From an uncultured Clostridia bacterium (GTDB lineage: Bacteria; Bacillota; Clostridia; Oscillospirales; Ruminococcaceae): a stretch of DNA of 64,000 nt. How positions within the stretch are numbered: the first letter of the stretch is position 1; the number at the start of each line of letters is the position of its first letter. Location: the NCBI GenBank assembly GCA_944382875.1, contig CALWNQ010000012.1:1-64000 (forward strand). Direction: 5' to 3'. The notes under the pieces are model-generated. The model ran no database searches and was not told the DNA's origin. It saw nothing but the letters and a program-made list of their open reading frames with translations. Shown here piece after piece: positions 42,598 to 51,812 of the stretch. A program made the translations under genes and the position numbers.

Positions 42598-42625
42598 ACA
42601 GGGGTTCAGGCGACTGGACCCCTGT
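42598..42625 (+). other. Perfectly stacked GNRA hairpin between pgk and tpiA
   Basis: ACAGGGGTTCAG (42598-42609), GCGA loop, CTGGACCCCTGT (42614-42625): a 12-pair stem with one G-U wobble. No T tract follows, so it is not a terminator; an mRNA stability or processing element is the likely role. Confidence 0.65.
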
Positions 42626-42662
42626 ATTGGCATGTGAACAGAATTTTTAGGAGGAATTACCC

Positions 42663-43433
42663 ATGAACAAAGCTCTGCGTAAAGCCGTTATTGCCGGCAA
42701 CTGGAAAATGAACAAGACTCGTCCCGAAGCAAAAGAACTGGTAGAGGCGATCAAGCCCCTGGTTGCGGATGCCGGCTGCGAAGTTGTTGCCTGCGTGCCT
42801 TTCACCAATCTGGAAACCGTTTTGGATGCTGTTAAAGGTTCCAACATCAAGGTTGGCGCGGAAAACTGCCACTTTGAGAAATCCGGTGCCTTCACCGGTG
42901 AAATTTCTGCTGATATGCTGGCGGAAATGGGCGTGGAATACGTTATCATCGGCCACTCCGAGCGCCGTCAGTACTTTGGCGAAACCGATGAAACTGTGAA
43001 CAAACGCACCCGTGCCGCTTTGGCTGCCGGGTTGAAAGTGATCCTTTGTGTTGGCGAAATGCTCGCTGACCGCGAAAACGGCATCACCGAGGAACTGGTT
43101 TCCCTTCAGACCAAGATCGCTCTGAAAGGCGTGACCGCGGAGGAACTGAAGAATGTTATCATCGCGTATGAGCCTGTCTGGGCCATCGGTACCGGCAAAA
43201 CCGCAACTGCGGAGCAGGCGAATGAAGTCTGCGCTGTGATCCGCAATGTGATCGGTAAGTTGTATGGCAAAGAAGCTGCCGACGGCATCACCATCCAGTA
43301 CGGCGGCTCGATGAACGCCAAAAACGCTGCGGAACTGGTTGCGCAGCCCGATGTTGACGGCGGCTTGATCGGCGGCGCTTCGCTGAAAGCTCCTGATTTT
43401 GCTGCCATTGTGGAAGCTGCGACCAGAGGCTAA
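42663..43433 (+). CDS. tpiA: Triose-phosphate isomerase
   Basis: A 256-residue TIM: VIAGNWKMNKTRPEAKELVE, IIGHSERRQYFGETDE with the catalytic His, AYEPVWAIGTGKTAT with the catalytic Glu, and GGSMNAKNAAEL for phosphate binding. Interconverts DHAP and glyceraldehyde 3-phosphate. AGGAGG before the ATG. Confidence 0.97.
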   Translation: MNKALRKAVIAGNWKMNKTRPEAKELVEAIKPLVADAGCEVVACVPFTNLETVLDAVKGSNIKVGAENCHFEKSGAFTGEISADMLAEMGVEYVIIGHSERRQYFGETDETVNKRTRAALAAGLKVILCVGEMLADRENGITEELVSLQTKIALKGVTAEELKNVIIAYEPVWAIGTGKTATAEQANEVCAVIRNVIGKLYGKEAADGITIQYGGSMNAKNAAELVAQPDVDGGLIGGASLKAPDFAAIVEAATRG

Positions 43434-43467
43434 TCCCATTTCGATTCCATAGAAAGAGGAAATCTGC

Positions 43468-44988
43468 ATGAAAAAACCTGTTGCTTTGATTATTATGGAC
43501 GGTTTTGGCTGCAACCCCGATAAAAAGGGCAATGCCATTGCCGAAGCCAATACTCCCAACTTGGACAAGCTTTTTGCCGAGTGCCCTCACACCCAAATTG
43601 GCGCGAGCGGACTGGATGTTGGTCTGCCGGATGGCCAGATGGGAAACTCTGAGGTTGGCCATACCAATATCGGCGCCGGCCGTGTGGTTTACCAGATGCT
43701 GGTGAAAATCTCCAAGGCCATCAAAGATGGCACCATCCGCAAAAATCCTGCCATTGTCGGCGCAATGGACAATTGTGTCAAAAATGATAAAGCGCTCCAC
43801 CTGATCGGACTGCTGTCGGACGGCGGCGTTCACAGCCATATCGAGCACCTGATTGGCCTGATCGAGATGGCGAAGGATTCCGGTGTGAAAAAAGTTTACG
43901 TCCACGCTTTACTGGACGGCCGTGACGTTCCTCCCACCTCCGGTGCGGATTATATGCAGGAACTGGTCGACGCAATGAACAAAATCGGTTCCGGCAAGGT
44001 TGCTACTGTGATGGGCCGCTTCTATGCGATGGACCGTGACAACGCCTGGGATCGTGTGGAAAAGGCATATGCCGCGATGGTTTACGGCGAAGGTGTCGAA
44101 GGCTGCTGTCCGGTTGGCGCCATCAAGAAATCCTATGAAGAAGGTGTCACCGACGAGTTTATGGTTCCTACCGTTCTGGATAAGGACGGCATGATTGCTG
44201 AAGGCGATTCCGTCATCTTCTTCAACTTCCGCCCCGACCGTGCGCGTCAGATCACCCGTGCTTTTGTGGATCCGGACTTTACCGGCTTTGAACGGAAGAA
44301 AGGTTTCTTTAAGCTCCACTATGTCTGCATGGCGCAGTATGACGCCACCATGCCCAATGTGGAAGTGGCTTTCCCGCCAGAAAGTCTGCATATGACAATG
44401 GGCGAATACATCAGCAAGCAGGGCTTAACCCAGCTGCGGATTGCTGAAACCCAGAAATATGCGCATGTCACCTTCTTCTACAACGGCGGCGAGGAAAAGA
44501 CCTTTGAGGGTGAGGACCGCATCCTCATCAAGTCCCCCGATGTAGAAACTTTTGACATGAAGCCTGAAATGAGCGCGTACGAAGTAACCGATGCGGTTGT
44601 CGAGGCAATCGAGTCCGGTAAATACGATATGATTATCTTGAACTACGCTAACTGCGATATGGTTGGCCACACCGGTATCGAAGCTGCAGCCATTAAGGCG
44701 GTTGAGGCAGTGGATACCTGCGTGGGACGCACTGTGGACGCAATTCTTAAGGCTGGCGGAGTTGCTTTGATTACCGCTGACCATGGCAATGCCGAGAAGA
44801 TGCTGGAAGCGGATGGAGTATCTCCGTTTACCGCTCACACCACCAACCCTGTCCCGCTGATTGTAGCCGGATATCCTTGCAAACTGAAAGAAGGCGGCCG
44901 TTTGGCGGATCTTTCTCCCACTATGCTGGATATTATGGGACTGGAAAAACCGGCCGAAATGGACGGCGAAAGCCTCATTGTCCGGTAA
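43468..44988 (+). CDS. gpmI: Phosphoglycerate mutase, 2,3-bisphosphoglycerate-independent
   Basis: A 506-residue Mn-dependent mutase of the usual length. IIMDGFGCNPDKKGNAIAEA carries the metal Asp, MGNSEVGHTNIGAGRVVYQ the catalytic Ser, then DGRDVPPTSG, NFRPDRARQ and TADHGNAEKML. Converts 3-phosphoglycerate to 2-phosphoglycerate. Third gene of the cluster, 34 bases after tpiA; no gap or eno gene in the window. Confidence 0.97.
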   Translation: MKKPVALIIMDGFGCNPDKKGNAIAEANTPNLDKLFAECPHTQIGASGLDVGLPDGQMGNSEVGHTNIGAGRVVYQMLVKISKAIKDGTIRKNPAIVGAMDNCVKNDKALHLIGLLSDGGVHSHIEHLIGLIEMAKDSGVKKVYVHALLDGRDVPPTSGADYMQELVDAMNKIGSGKVATVMGRFYAMDRDNAWDRVEKAYAAMVYGEGVEGCCPVGAIKKSYEEGVTDEFMVPTVLDKDGMIAEGDSVIFFNFRPDRARQITRAFVDPDFTGFERKKGFFKLHYVCMAQYDATMPNVEVAFPPESLHMTMGEYISKQGLTQLRIAETQKYAHVTFFYNGGEEKTFEGEDRILIKSPDVETFDMKPEMSAYEVTDAVVEAIESGKYDMIILNYANCDMVGHTGIEAAAIKAVEAVDTCVGRTVDAILKAGGVALITADHGNAEKMLEADGVSPFTAHTTNPVPLIVAGYPCKLKEGGRLADLSPTMLDIMGLEKPAEMDGESLIVR

Positions 44989-45002
44989 TCTAATTTTGCT
45001 GG

Positions 45003-45034
45003 AAAAGCTCTCCTTGAAAAAGGGGAGCTTTTTG
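45003..45034 (+). terminator. Rho-independent terminator after gpmI
   Basis: AAAAGCTCTCCTT pairs with AAGGGGAGCTTTT (one wobble), loop GAAA, then T. Confidence 0.85.
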
Positions 45035-45116
45035 CGTACAGCTGTCAAACGGAACAGACGATTCCACGGAAATTCTGTGTGAATTCACCGTTTTTTGCGG
45101 TTGAAAAGGGATTTTC

Positions 45117-45145
45117 TTGCAAAAGGTGCTGTTTCGTGGTATGAT
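45117..45145 (+). promoter_or_regulatory. Promoter of asnA-glnN
   Basis: TTGCAA (45117-45122), 17 bases ending TGG, TATGAT (45140-45145). Confidence 0.65.
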
Positions 45146-45180
45146 AAAAAGTAGATTTTATCCGGAATGGGGGAGCATAC

Positions 45181-46194
45181 ATGGCAGTTTCCAACCTTGC
45201 GCTGCCGGCTGATTATCGTCCGGCGCTGGATATTCTGCAGACAGAAATTGCAATCAAACTGGTGAAGGATACCTTTGAACGGGAGCTTGCAGACAAACTG
45301 CATCTCACTCGTGTTTCCGCGCCGCTGTTTGTACGGGGGGACAGTGGCTTGAACGACAATTTGAACGGTGTGGAGCGTCCGGTCGCGTTTGATATCAAGG
45401 ATATCCACGCGGATGTCGAAATTGTCCATTCTCTTGCGAAATGGAAACGGCTGGCGCTGAAACGCTACGGTTTTGGCCCGAATACCGGCTTGTACACTGA
45501 TATGAATGCCATTCGCCGCGATGAGGAGCTGGATAATCTTCATTCGGTTTATGTTGACCAGTGGGACTGGGAAAAGATTATTACGCCGGAAACCCGGACC
45601 GAGGAAATGCTGCGGCATACGGTACGGCGGGTGATGCGGGCGCTGCGGGAAACAGAAGAGATCCTGCACCGGTTCAATCCGGAGCTGGAAGCCTTTATTC
45701 AGGAAAAGGTTACCTTTTTGACTACTCAGGAGCTGCTTGACCGCTACCCCGGTATGACGCCGAGAGAGCGTGAAAACGCGGCAGCCAAAGAATTTGGAAC
45801 CATTTTTATTATGAAGATCGGCGGTAAGCTTTCGGATGGCCAGCCGCATGACGGCCGTGCCCCCGATTACGACGACTGGGAACTGAACGGGGACATTCTT
45901 ATCTGGTATCCGGTTTTGAACCGGGCAGTGGAGCTTTCTTCGATGGGAATCCGAGTCAATGAAGAGTCGCTCCGCCGGCAGCTGGAAGAAGCCGGCTGCC
46001 CCGAACGCGCCGAGCTTCCGTTCCACAAAATGCTGCTGAATGGGGAACTGCCGCTTACCATCGGTGGAGGAATTGGACAGTCCCGGCTTTGTATGGTGTT
46101 GCTGCAGAAGGCGCACATCGGCGAGGTGCAGGCCTCTATCTGGGATGACAAAATGATCCGCACCTGCGCGGAACATGGAATTACACTGCTGTAA
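45181..46194 (+). CDS. asnA: Aspartate-ammonia ligase (asparagine synthetase A)
   Basis: A 337-residue AsnA, a class II aaRS-like enzyme making asparagine from aspartate, ammonia and [57 protein letters not shown] and [15 protein letters not shown] are diagnostic. It uses free ammonia, matching the adjacent glutamine synthetase; only ten bases separate them. Confidence 0.96.
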   Translation: MAVSNLALPADYRPALDILQTEIAIKLVKDTFERELADKLHLTRVSAPLFVRGDSGLNDNLNGVERPVAFDIKDIHADVEIVHSLAKWKRLALKRYGFGPNTGLYTDMNAIRRDEELDNLHSVYVDQWDWEKIITPETRTEEMLRHTVRRVMRALRETEEILHRFNPELEAFIQEKVTFLTTQELLDRYPGMTPRERENAAAKEFGTIFIMKIGGKLSDGQPHDGRAPDYDDWELNGDILIWYPVLNRAVELSSMGIRVNEESLRRQLEEAGCPERAELPFHKMLLNGELPLTIGGGIGQSRLCMVLLQKAHIGEVQASIWDDKMIRTCAEHGITLL

Positions 46195-46204
46195 GGAGGA
46201 GCCC

Positions 46205-48289
46205 ATGAGCTACGATTTTTCACATTTTGGCTGCAAGGTCTTCAACGACCGGGTAATGCGGGATAAGCTTTCCAAGAGCACTTATCAGTCGCTGCGCCGC
46301 TCGATTGACGAAGGGGAGCCGCTGGAACCCGCTGTGGCGGAAGTGGTTGCTTCGGCGATGAAAGACTGGGCGGTGGAGCAGGGGGCAACCCATTTCACCC
46401 ACTGGTTCCAGCCAATGACTACTTTTACGGCAGGCAAACACGACAGCTTTATTACCCCCACCAGAGAAGGGCGCGGCGTGCTGGAATTTTCCGGCAAAGA
46501 GCTGATTGTCGGCGAGCCGGATGCCTCCTCTTTCCCGAGCGGGGGGCTGCGCAATACCTTTGAAGCGCGTGGCTATACTTCGTGGGACTGCACCTCTCCC
46601 GCTTTTGTGAGAGAAGGTACTCTCTACATTCCCACTGCGTTTTACGCTTATACGGGAGAAGCGCTCGACACCAAAACGCCGCTGCTCCGTTCCAACGAAG
46701 CGGTCAGCCGTCAGGCGCTCCGGGTGCTGCGGGCATTCGGCAATACCTCGGCTACCCGTGTCAATCCGACAGTCGGAGCGGAACAGGAGTATTTCCTGAT
46801 TGACCGTGAAAAATATGAGCAGCGTTTGGATCTCAAACTGTGCGGACGTACGTTGTTTGGCGCCCGTCCTCCCAAAGGGCAGGAGATGGAAGATCACTAC
46901 TGCGGGCGGATTCGGCTGCGGGTGCGCCAGTTTATGCGCGATCTTGATGAAGCGCTGTGGGAGCTGGGGGTTCCGGCTAAAACCGAGCATAACGAGGCTG
47001 CTCCGGCGCAGCACGAGCTGGCGCCTGTTTTTGGTGCGGTTAATGTGTCCTGTGACCACAACCAGTTGACAATGGAGGTCATGCGGGAAATTGCCAAGAA
47101 AAACGGGTTGGCCTGTCTGCTGCATGAAAAGCCGTTTGAGGGTGTCAACGGTTCGGGCAAGCACAACAACTGGTCGCTTTCCACCAACGATGGCCAGAAT
47201 CTTCTTGATCCCGGCAAAACTCCCTATGAAAATATGCAGTTCTTGGTTTTCCTGTCCGCTGTGATTGCGGCGGTGGATAATTACGCCGATCTGCTGCGGA
47301 TGTCGGCGGCAAATGCCGGCAACGATTTCCGGCTGGGCGGGCATGAGGCGCCTCCCGGGATTATCTCCATCTATCTGGGCGAACAGCTGACCGATGTGCT
47401 GGATCACATTGCGCATGGCGATGTTGTGGACCAGACGCCGTCCTGCGTGCTGGAAACCGGTGTGGCAACGCTGCCCAAGCTCCCGAAAGACGGTTCCGAC
47501 CGCAACCGCACCTCTCCTTTTGCCTTTACCGGCAACAAGTTTGAGTTCAGGATGGTGGGGGCTTCCGCTTCTGTGGCAATCTCCAGCTATATCCTCAACA
47601 CTATTGTGGCCGATTCGCTGCGGGAAATCGCCGACCGGTTGGAAAACTGCGCCGATTTTGACGCGGAAATCCAGAAGATTGTGCAGGAAACGGTGCGAGA
47701 TCACGGGCGCATCATCTTTAACGGCAACAACTACACCGCGGAATGGGTGGAGGAAGCCGAAAAACGCGGCCTTCCCAATTTGCAGAATACAGTAGATGCC
47801 ATTACCGCGATGACGGCGCCCAAGAATATCGCGCTGATGGAGCGGCAAGGTGTGATGTCCGGCGCGGAGTGCCATTCCCGCTATGAGATCATGCTGGAAA
47901 ATTACTGTAAGATCATCAATATCGAAGCCGCCACCATGTGTGAGATGGCGCGTCGTCAGATTTTGCCCGCCTGTGTGGAGTTTGCCTCCCAGAATGCCCG
48001 CGCCTACACCGAATTAAAGGCAGCCGGTATTCAGAATGCGGATATTCGGGCCCTTGCGGCCGAGATTTCCGACGGGATTACCAAAGCCGGTGCGATTACG
48101 GGTAAGCTGGAAAAGGCGCTGGAACAGGCTTCCGGTATTGGCAATATGCTGGAAAACGCCCGCTATCACCGGGATGAAATCCGCCCTCAAATGGCGGAGC
48201 TCCGTGCGGTTTGCGACCGGATGGAACAGCTTGTATCGGCACAGGTTTGGCCGATTCCCACCTACGCGGATCTTTTATATCGGGTATAA
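46205..48289 (+). CDS. glnN: Glutamine synthetase type III (GlnN)
   Basis: A 694-residue GSIII, far longer than the ~450-residue GSI forms. VGAEQEYFLIDREKYEQRLD, KTEHNEAAPAQHELAPVF, FEGVNGSGKHNNWSLSTNDG and RNRTSPFAFTGNKFEFRMVG hold the conserved Glu, His and Arg active-site residues. It fixes ammonia into glutamine. The AAGGAGG site overlaps the asnA stop. The asnA-glnN pairing makes an ammonia-assimilation operon. Confidence 0.96.
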   Translation: MSYDFSHFGCKVFNDRVMRDKLSKSTYQSLRRSIDEGEPLEPAVAEVVASAMKDWAVEQGATHFTHWFQPMTTFTAGKHDSFITPTREGRGVLEFSGKELIVGEPDASSFPSGGLRNTFEARGYTSWDCTSPAFVREGTLYIPTAFYAYTGEALDTKTPLLRSNEAVSRQALRVLRAFGNTSATRVNPTVGAEQEYFLIDREKYEQRLDLKLCGRTLFGARPPKGQEMEDHYCGRIRLRVRQFMRDLDEALWELGVPAKTEHNEAAPAQHELAPVFGAVNVSCDHNQLTMEVMREIAKKNGLACLLHEKPFEGVNGSGKHNNWSLSTNDGQNLLDPGKTPYENMQFLVFLSAVIAAVDNYADLLRMSAANAGNDFRLGGHEAPPGIISIYLGEQLTDVLDHIAHGDVVDQTPSCVLETGVATLPKLPKDGSDRNRTSPFAFTGNKFEFRMVGASASVAISSYILNTIVADSLREIADRLENCADFDAEIQKIVQETVRDHGRIIFNGNNYTAEWVEEAEKRGLPNLQNTVDAITAMTAPKNIALMERQGVMSGAECHSRYEIMLENYCKIINIEAATMCEMARRQILPACVEFASQNARAYTELKAAGIQNADIRALAAEISDGITKAGAITGKLEKALEQASGIGNMLENARYHRDEIRPQMAELRAVCDRMEQLVSAQVWPIPTYADLLYRV

Positions 48290-48290
48290 G

Positions 48291-48325
48291 CAAAAAAGGA
48301 CTCCCTGTTCAGGGAGTCCTTTTTT
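48291..48325. terminator. Bidirectional terminator between glnN and the DUF6056 gene
   Basis: AAAAAGGACTCCCTG pairs with CAGGGAGTCCTTTTT around TT, with T runs on both strands. The minus-strand gene's stop lies in the same stretch. Confidence 0.9.
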
Positions 48326-49692
48326 TATTCCGACTTGATAGATTCTAGTCCGAAGTATCTTGCCGCCGCGGCGTTCACCCAGTGATTGGGATCCGGCTGG
48401 ATGTCCTCCAACCCATACAGCGGATTGTAGGAGGTTTTTGGCGTAATCTGACTGACTACAACATTGTAATTGCCTTCCGCTTTTTGTTCTTCAATATAAT
48501 CGGCCCGGACTTCTGATGCGCGCCAGGTGACGGCAATATCGCTCAGTGCCGTACCATAGGAGAAGCAGAAGATAAACACCAGACAGCCCAACAGAGAGGA
48601 AAGGCCGGCTTTGACAGTCTGGTTCCCGGAAAAACGTGGGAACGCTTTTGCGGTAGAGGTGATGCAGCTCCCGCAAGCTACAATCAGCGCGGAGATACAG
48701 CCAAATTCTGCACGGTAAGGGTAAATCGGGGAAAGCATCATGGCATAGTTGCAGGCGAGTCCTCCGCAGAAGTAAACAAGTGGTATCAGTTTAAAGACAG
48801 CGCTTCCTTTGCCATACAAAAGCACTACATAAAGCGCGATAAAGATTAGGCAGGGCAGCAGCAGATTTTCCCAGAGGACACCGGTGCAGGTTTCAAATCC
48901 ATCAAGCAATCTGCGGATCAGACTTTGCCCTTCGTTGAATAGGTCGTTTCGGGCATAATTACCGGGCGCTGCAATCATAATGATAAAACCGGCTGCAACA
49001 CCGACAAGTCCGGTAATTCCCCAGATGGGAATCCGCTTTTGCTGGACTTTGTGGAGGATCAGGAAAAGAATGGTGAGCATAACCGCCATACCGGAGGTAT
49101 TTTCGTTACACCATCCGGCCAGCACCCCAAATATCAGCCAAAGCGGGATCATGACCTTGTCCATTTTGCCGGGGCCATGTTCCAGATAGGTGCGGTAGGG
49201 CAGCAGAAAGCTGAAAATAATCAGAGATCCCCACAGATAGTTGCAGGAGCCAACCAGCCACAGAGTGGTCTGTCCGAAGACCGGCATCAAAAACCAGATG
49301 CCCAGATTGATGAGCAGGTAGAGAAACGGCTGATATTTCCGTTTGGCCCCGCAGGAGGCGTGTTTATAAAGAACCAGCGAAAAGGCGGTATAGGCAAAGG
49401 TGTTGATGACGGTGAAAAACGGTTTTCCGATCCACAGGAAAAGCTGGGCCAGAAAATGTACGACATTCCGTCCGCCCCAGGAAAAATAATGGGCATACTG
49501 GGATTCCAAAATGTCGGTGATGCTGGAAATCGGCTCCCGGGTTACCCGGTGCAGGCTGTAGCTGTAATCATCGGCAATCAAAGGGGTAAAGAAATTCAGG
49601 AGAAACATTAGTACGAAAACGCCGGCCACACAGATCCAGAAGAGCCGTTTCTGCACAGTGTCCGACCAGAAATCCTGTTTCCAAAGGCGCAT
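48325..49692 (-). CDS. DUF6056-type polytopic membrane protein
   Basis: A 455-residue protein with about ten membrane segments. DYSYSLHRVTREPISSITD and HYFSWGGRNVVHFLAQLFLW in the first third are the hallmark of the DUF6056 family, which looks like glycosyltransferase-C-fold proteins of the outer membrane leaflet. The gene follows a GT2 bactoprenyl glycosyltransferase by three bases, so a role in moving a lipid-linked sugar onto a surface polymer is likely. Catalytic residues are not proven. Confidence 0.75.
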   Translation of the reverse strand: MRLWKQDFWSDTVQKRLFWICVAGVFVLMFLLNFFTPLIADDYSYSLHRVTREPISSITDILESQYAHYFSWGGRNVVHFLAQLFLWIGKPFFTVINTFAYTAFSLVLYKHASCGAKRKYQPFLYLLINLGIWFLMPVFGQTTLWLVGSCNYLWGSLIIFSFLLPYRTYLEHGPGKMDKVMIPLWLIFGVLAGWCNENTSGMAVMLTILFLILHKVQQKRIPIWGITGLVGVAAGFIIMIAAPGNYARNDLFNEGQSLIRRLLDGFETCTGVLWENLLLPCLIFIALYVVLLYGKGSAVFKLIPLVYFCGGLACNYAMMLSPIYPYRAEFGCISALIVACGSCITSTAKAFPRFSGNQTVKAGLSSLLGCLVFIFCFSYGTALSDIAVTWRASEVRADYIEEQKAEGNYNVVVSQITPKTSYNPLYGLEDIQPDPNHWVNAAAARYFGLESIKSE

Positions 49693-49695
49693 GGG

Positions 49696-50631
49696 TTATT
49701 TTTCCTCCTTGACAATATAAATCGGACGTTTTTTAGTCTCCAGATACATTTTGGCAAGATACTGGCCGATAATACCCAGACAGAGCAGCTGAATGCCGCC
49801 GATAAACAGAATCACGCAGATCAAAGAGGGATAACCGGCAACCGGATCGCCGAAAACAAGGGTTTTGACAAAGACAAAGATCAGGAACAGCAGCGCTGCA
49901 AAGCACATCAGGATGCCGAATACCGAGGCGATTGCCAGCGGTGCGGTGGAAAAAGCCACAATTCCTTCGAGCGAGTAAGAAAAAAGCTTCCAGAACGACC
50001 ATTTGGTCTGACCGGCGGCGCGCTCCACATTTTCATAGGCAATCCATTCGATGTCAAAGCCAACCCAGCCGAAAATTCCCTTGGAAAAGCGGTTGTACTC
50101 CTTCATATTGAGGATAGCGTCCACCATGCTGCGTTTCATCAGCCGGTAGTCACGGGCACCGTCCACAATATTGGCTTTGGAAATTTTGTTGATGAGCCGG
50201 TAAAAGCAGCGGGCAAAAAAGGAGCGGATGGGCGGTTCGCCCTTGCGGGTGGAGCGGCAGGTTGCCACACAGTCGTGGCCGTCCTCCACAATCCCGCGGT
50301 ACATCTTATCAAGCAGCTCCGGCGGGTCCTGCAGATCGGCGTCCATCAGGCTGACAAAATCGCCGGTGGAATGTTCCAGCCCGGCGTAGATGGCGGCCTC
50401 TTTGCCAAAATTGCGGGAGAAAGAAACATAACGCACCCGGTCGTCCTTGTCCGCAAACTCCTTGATAATCGAAAGAGTGCGGTCACGGGAACCGTCGTTG
50501 ACAAAAATCACTTCAAAATCCACATCATAGCGTGCTTTCATATCGGCTGCCACCTTGGTAATGGCGTCATAAAACAGCGGCAGGACTTCCTGCTCGTTGA
50601 AACAGGGCACGACAACTGAAACGGTACTCAC
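49696..50631 (-). CDS. GT2 bactoprenol glucosyltransferase-like enzyme (GtrB type)
   Basis: A 311-residue GT2 enzyme with two C-terminal membrane helices. VSVVVPCFNEQEVLPLFYDA, VIFVNDGSRDRTLSI, YVSFSRNFGKEAAIYAGLEH, LMDADLQDPPE (the DxD site) and the acceptor motif GARDYRLMKRSMVD are GtrB/DPM1-like. It attaches a sugar to undecaprenyl phosphate for later transfer outside. It begins with GTG after CAGGAG, and is first in the minus-strand pair. Confidence 0.9.
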   Translation of the reverse strand: MSTVSVVVPCFNEQEVLPLFYDAITKVAADMKARYDVDFEVIFVNDGSRDRTLSIIKEFADKDDRVRYVSFSRNFGKEAAIYAGLEHSTGDFVSLMDADLQDPPELLDKMYRGIVEDGHDCVATCRSTRKGEPPIRSFFARCFYRLINKISKANIVDGARDYRLMKRSMVDAILNMKEYNRFSKGIFGWVGFDIEWIAYENVERAAGQTKWSFWKLFSYSLEGIVAFSTAPLAIASVFGILMCFAALLFLIFVFVKTLVFGDPVAGYPSLICVILFIGGIQLLCLGIIGQYLAKMYLETKKRPIYIVKEEK

Positions 50632-50681
50632 AACAGATCACTCCTGTCCAAAATCAGTTTGACGATTTTATTTATCATTTC

Positions 50682-50710
50682 ATTATAGCACGGTTTGGAC
50701 AGAATGACAA
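50682..50710 (-). promoter_or_regulatory. Promoter for the GT2-DUF6056 operon
   Basis: On the minus strand TTGTCA (50710-50705), 17 bases ending TGC, TATAAT (50687-50682). It repeats the GTGCTATAAT word seen at several other promoters. Confidence 0.75.
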
Positions 50711-50720
50711 GCATTTTTCT

Positions 50721-51719
50721 TTACAGGCGTACTGCTTTTTCCGCGTACTCCCGCAGCAGTCTGACATAGATCCGATACTGGTCGAGCGAAACATCGGGCG
50801 GTGTCTGATGGTCCACACTGGGGATGTATCGGCCGCTTTTCATGGCGGGGAGCAGCCGTTCAAATTCCTTGCGCATCGCTTCTTCGCCCAGGTGCATGAT
50901 TGTTTTGTCGTATCCGCCGATCATCAACCAGTCGGGATGTTCCCGTCGGATGCGGTTGACGTCGACGCCGGCCTGCCGTTCCAGCGGCAGCACCCCTTCA
51001 ATGCCGGCTTCTTTAAACCACGGGATCAGCGGCTCCACATTGCCGTCTGTATCAATCAGTACCCGGACTCCGTTTTCTTTCAGAACGGGAATGACCTGTT
51101 GGTAATAGGGAAGCATAAACTCGTCAAAGAGCGGCTTGGAGAGCATCGGGCCGTGATTGTAGGACATGTCCTCGGCAAAGGTCATATATTCCGGCTTTAG
51201 AATCGGCAGCAGCCGTTCCAGACATTTCAGATGATAGGCGGTGAGATCCCGGTTCATCCGGTGCATCAGCTCCGGCTGGTCGTAAAAAGCATAGAGATGC
51301 GGCTCGATGCCGAACAGGGTGCGGGGATACCAGAAAAAGCCTTCCAGCGTCAACCAGGCGGCGGCACCGCCCTGTTCGTGCTCTTCTTTCCAGTTTCGGG
51401 CCATCTGTTCCGCCTGGTTCAGACAGGCTTCGGTGTAAAGACAGGGCAGCATGGCCTCATAGTCCGCTTCGGTTTCGAGAATTCCGGCACCGTGGTGCGC
51501 GGGAGCGGGGCATCCGGCTCCTCTGGGGGAGATCCAGATCTGGTGCAGACGGTCCAGACCGAAATAGTCCTGTAAGGTGTCCGGGCCGTCAATGGCCGGT
51601 GCGCCTTCGGCATGCCAGCGGTCGGTCGTCAGGTTCCACCAGGTTGCCCACTCGACAACCGGCAGCCGGTCGGGCCGCTCTCCATTGAGGACGGCGGCAA
51701 AGCGTTCACGGTTATTCAC
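50721..51719 (-). CDS. Uroporphyrinogen-decarboxylase-family protein (likely methyltransferase-like, not HemE)
   Basis: A 332-residue URO-D-fold protein. NNRERFAAVLNGERPDRLPV is the shared N-terminus and YIPSVDHQTPPDVSLDQY the shared C-terminal motif. It lacks the HemE-specific residues. Where corrinoid methyltransferases of this fold (MtaA type) have a zinc-binding His-x-Cys, this one has RVLIDTDGNVEPLIPWF, so zinc methyl transfer is unlikely. Starts with GTG after AAGGAGGT. It is divergent from an AraC regulator; function unknown. Confidence 0.75.
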   Translation of the reverse strand: MNNRERFAAVLNGERPDRLPVVEWATWWNLTTDRWHAEGAPAIDGPDTLQDYFGLDRLHQIWISPRGAGCPAPAHHGAGILETEADYEAMLPCLYTEACLNQAEQMARNWKEEHEQGGAAAWLTLEGFFWYPRTLFGIEPHLYAFYDQPELMHRMNRDLTAYHLKCLERLLPILKPEYMTFAEDMSYNHGPMLSKPLFDEFMLPYYQQVIPVLKENGVRVLIDTDGNVEPLIPWFKEAGIEGVLPLERQAGVDVNRIRREHPDWLMIGGYDKTIMHLGEEAMRKEFERLLPAMKSGRYIPSVDHQTPPDVSLDQYRIYVRLLREYAEKAVRL

Positions 51720-51738
51720 GGAAAAACCTCCTTGCGGT

Positions 51739-51772
51739 GTGTTTTCTTTTAGTATATAATAAAAGAAAACAC
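51739..51772. promoter_or_regulatory. 34-base dyad between divergent URO-D and araC genes
   Basis: Perfect 13-base arms: GTGTTTTCTTTTA (51739-51751) and TAAAAGAAAACAC (51760-51772) flank GTATATAA. It lies in the middle of the 93-base region between the two starts, and is the obvious AraC-regulator binding site. TATAAT-like sequence in the spacer may serve as -10. Confidence 0.7.
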
Positions 51773-51812
51773 AAATAAACCGCCGATTTTGCGGAGTTTT
51801 GGGGGGATAATT

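Noticed and set aside
46220..47875. A 551-codon open frame on the minus strand
   Set aside because: It is a shadow of the type III glutamine synthetase gene.
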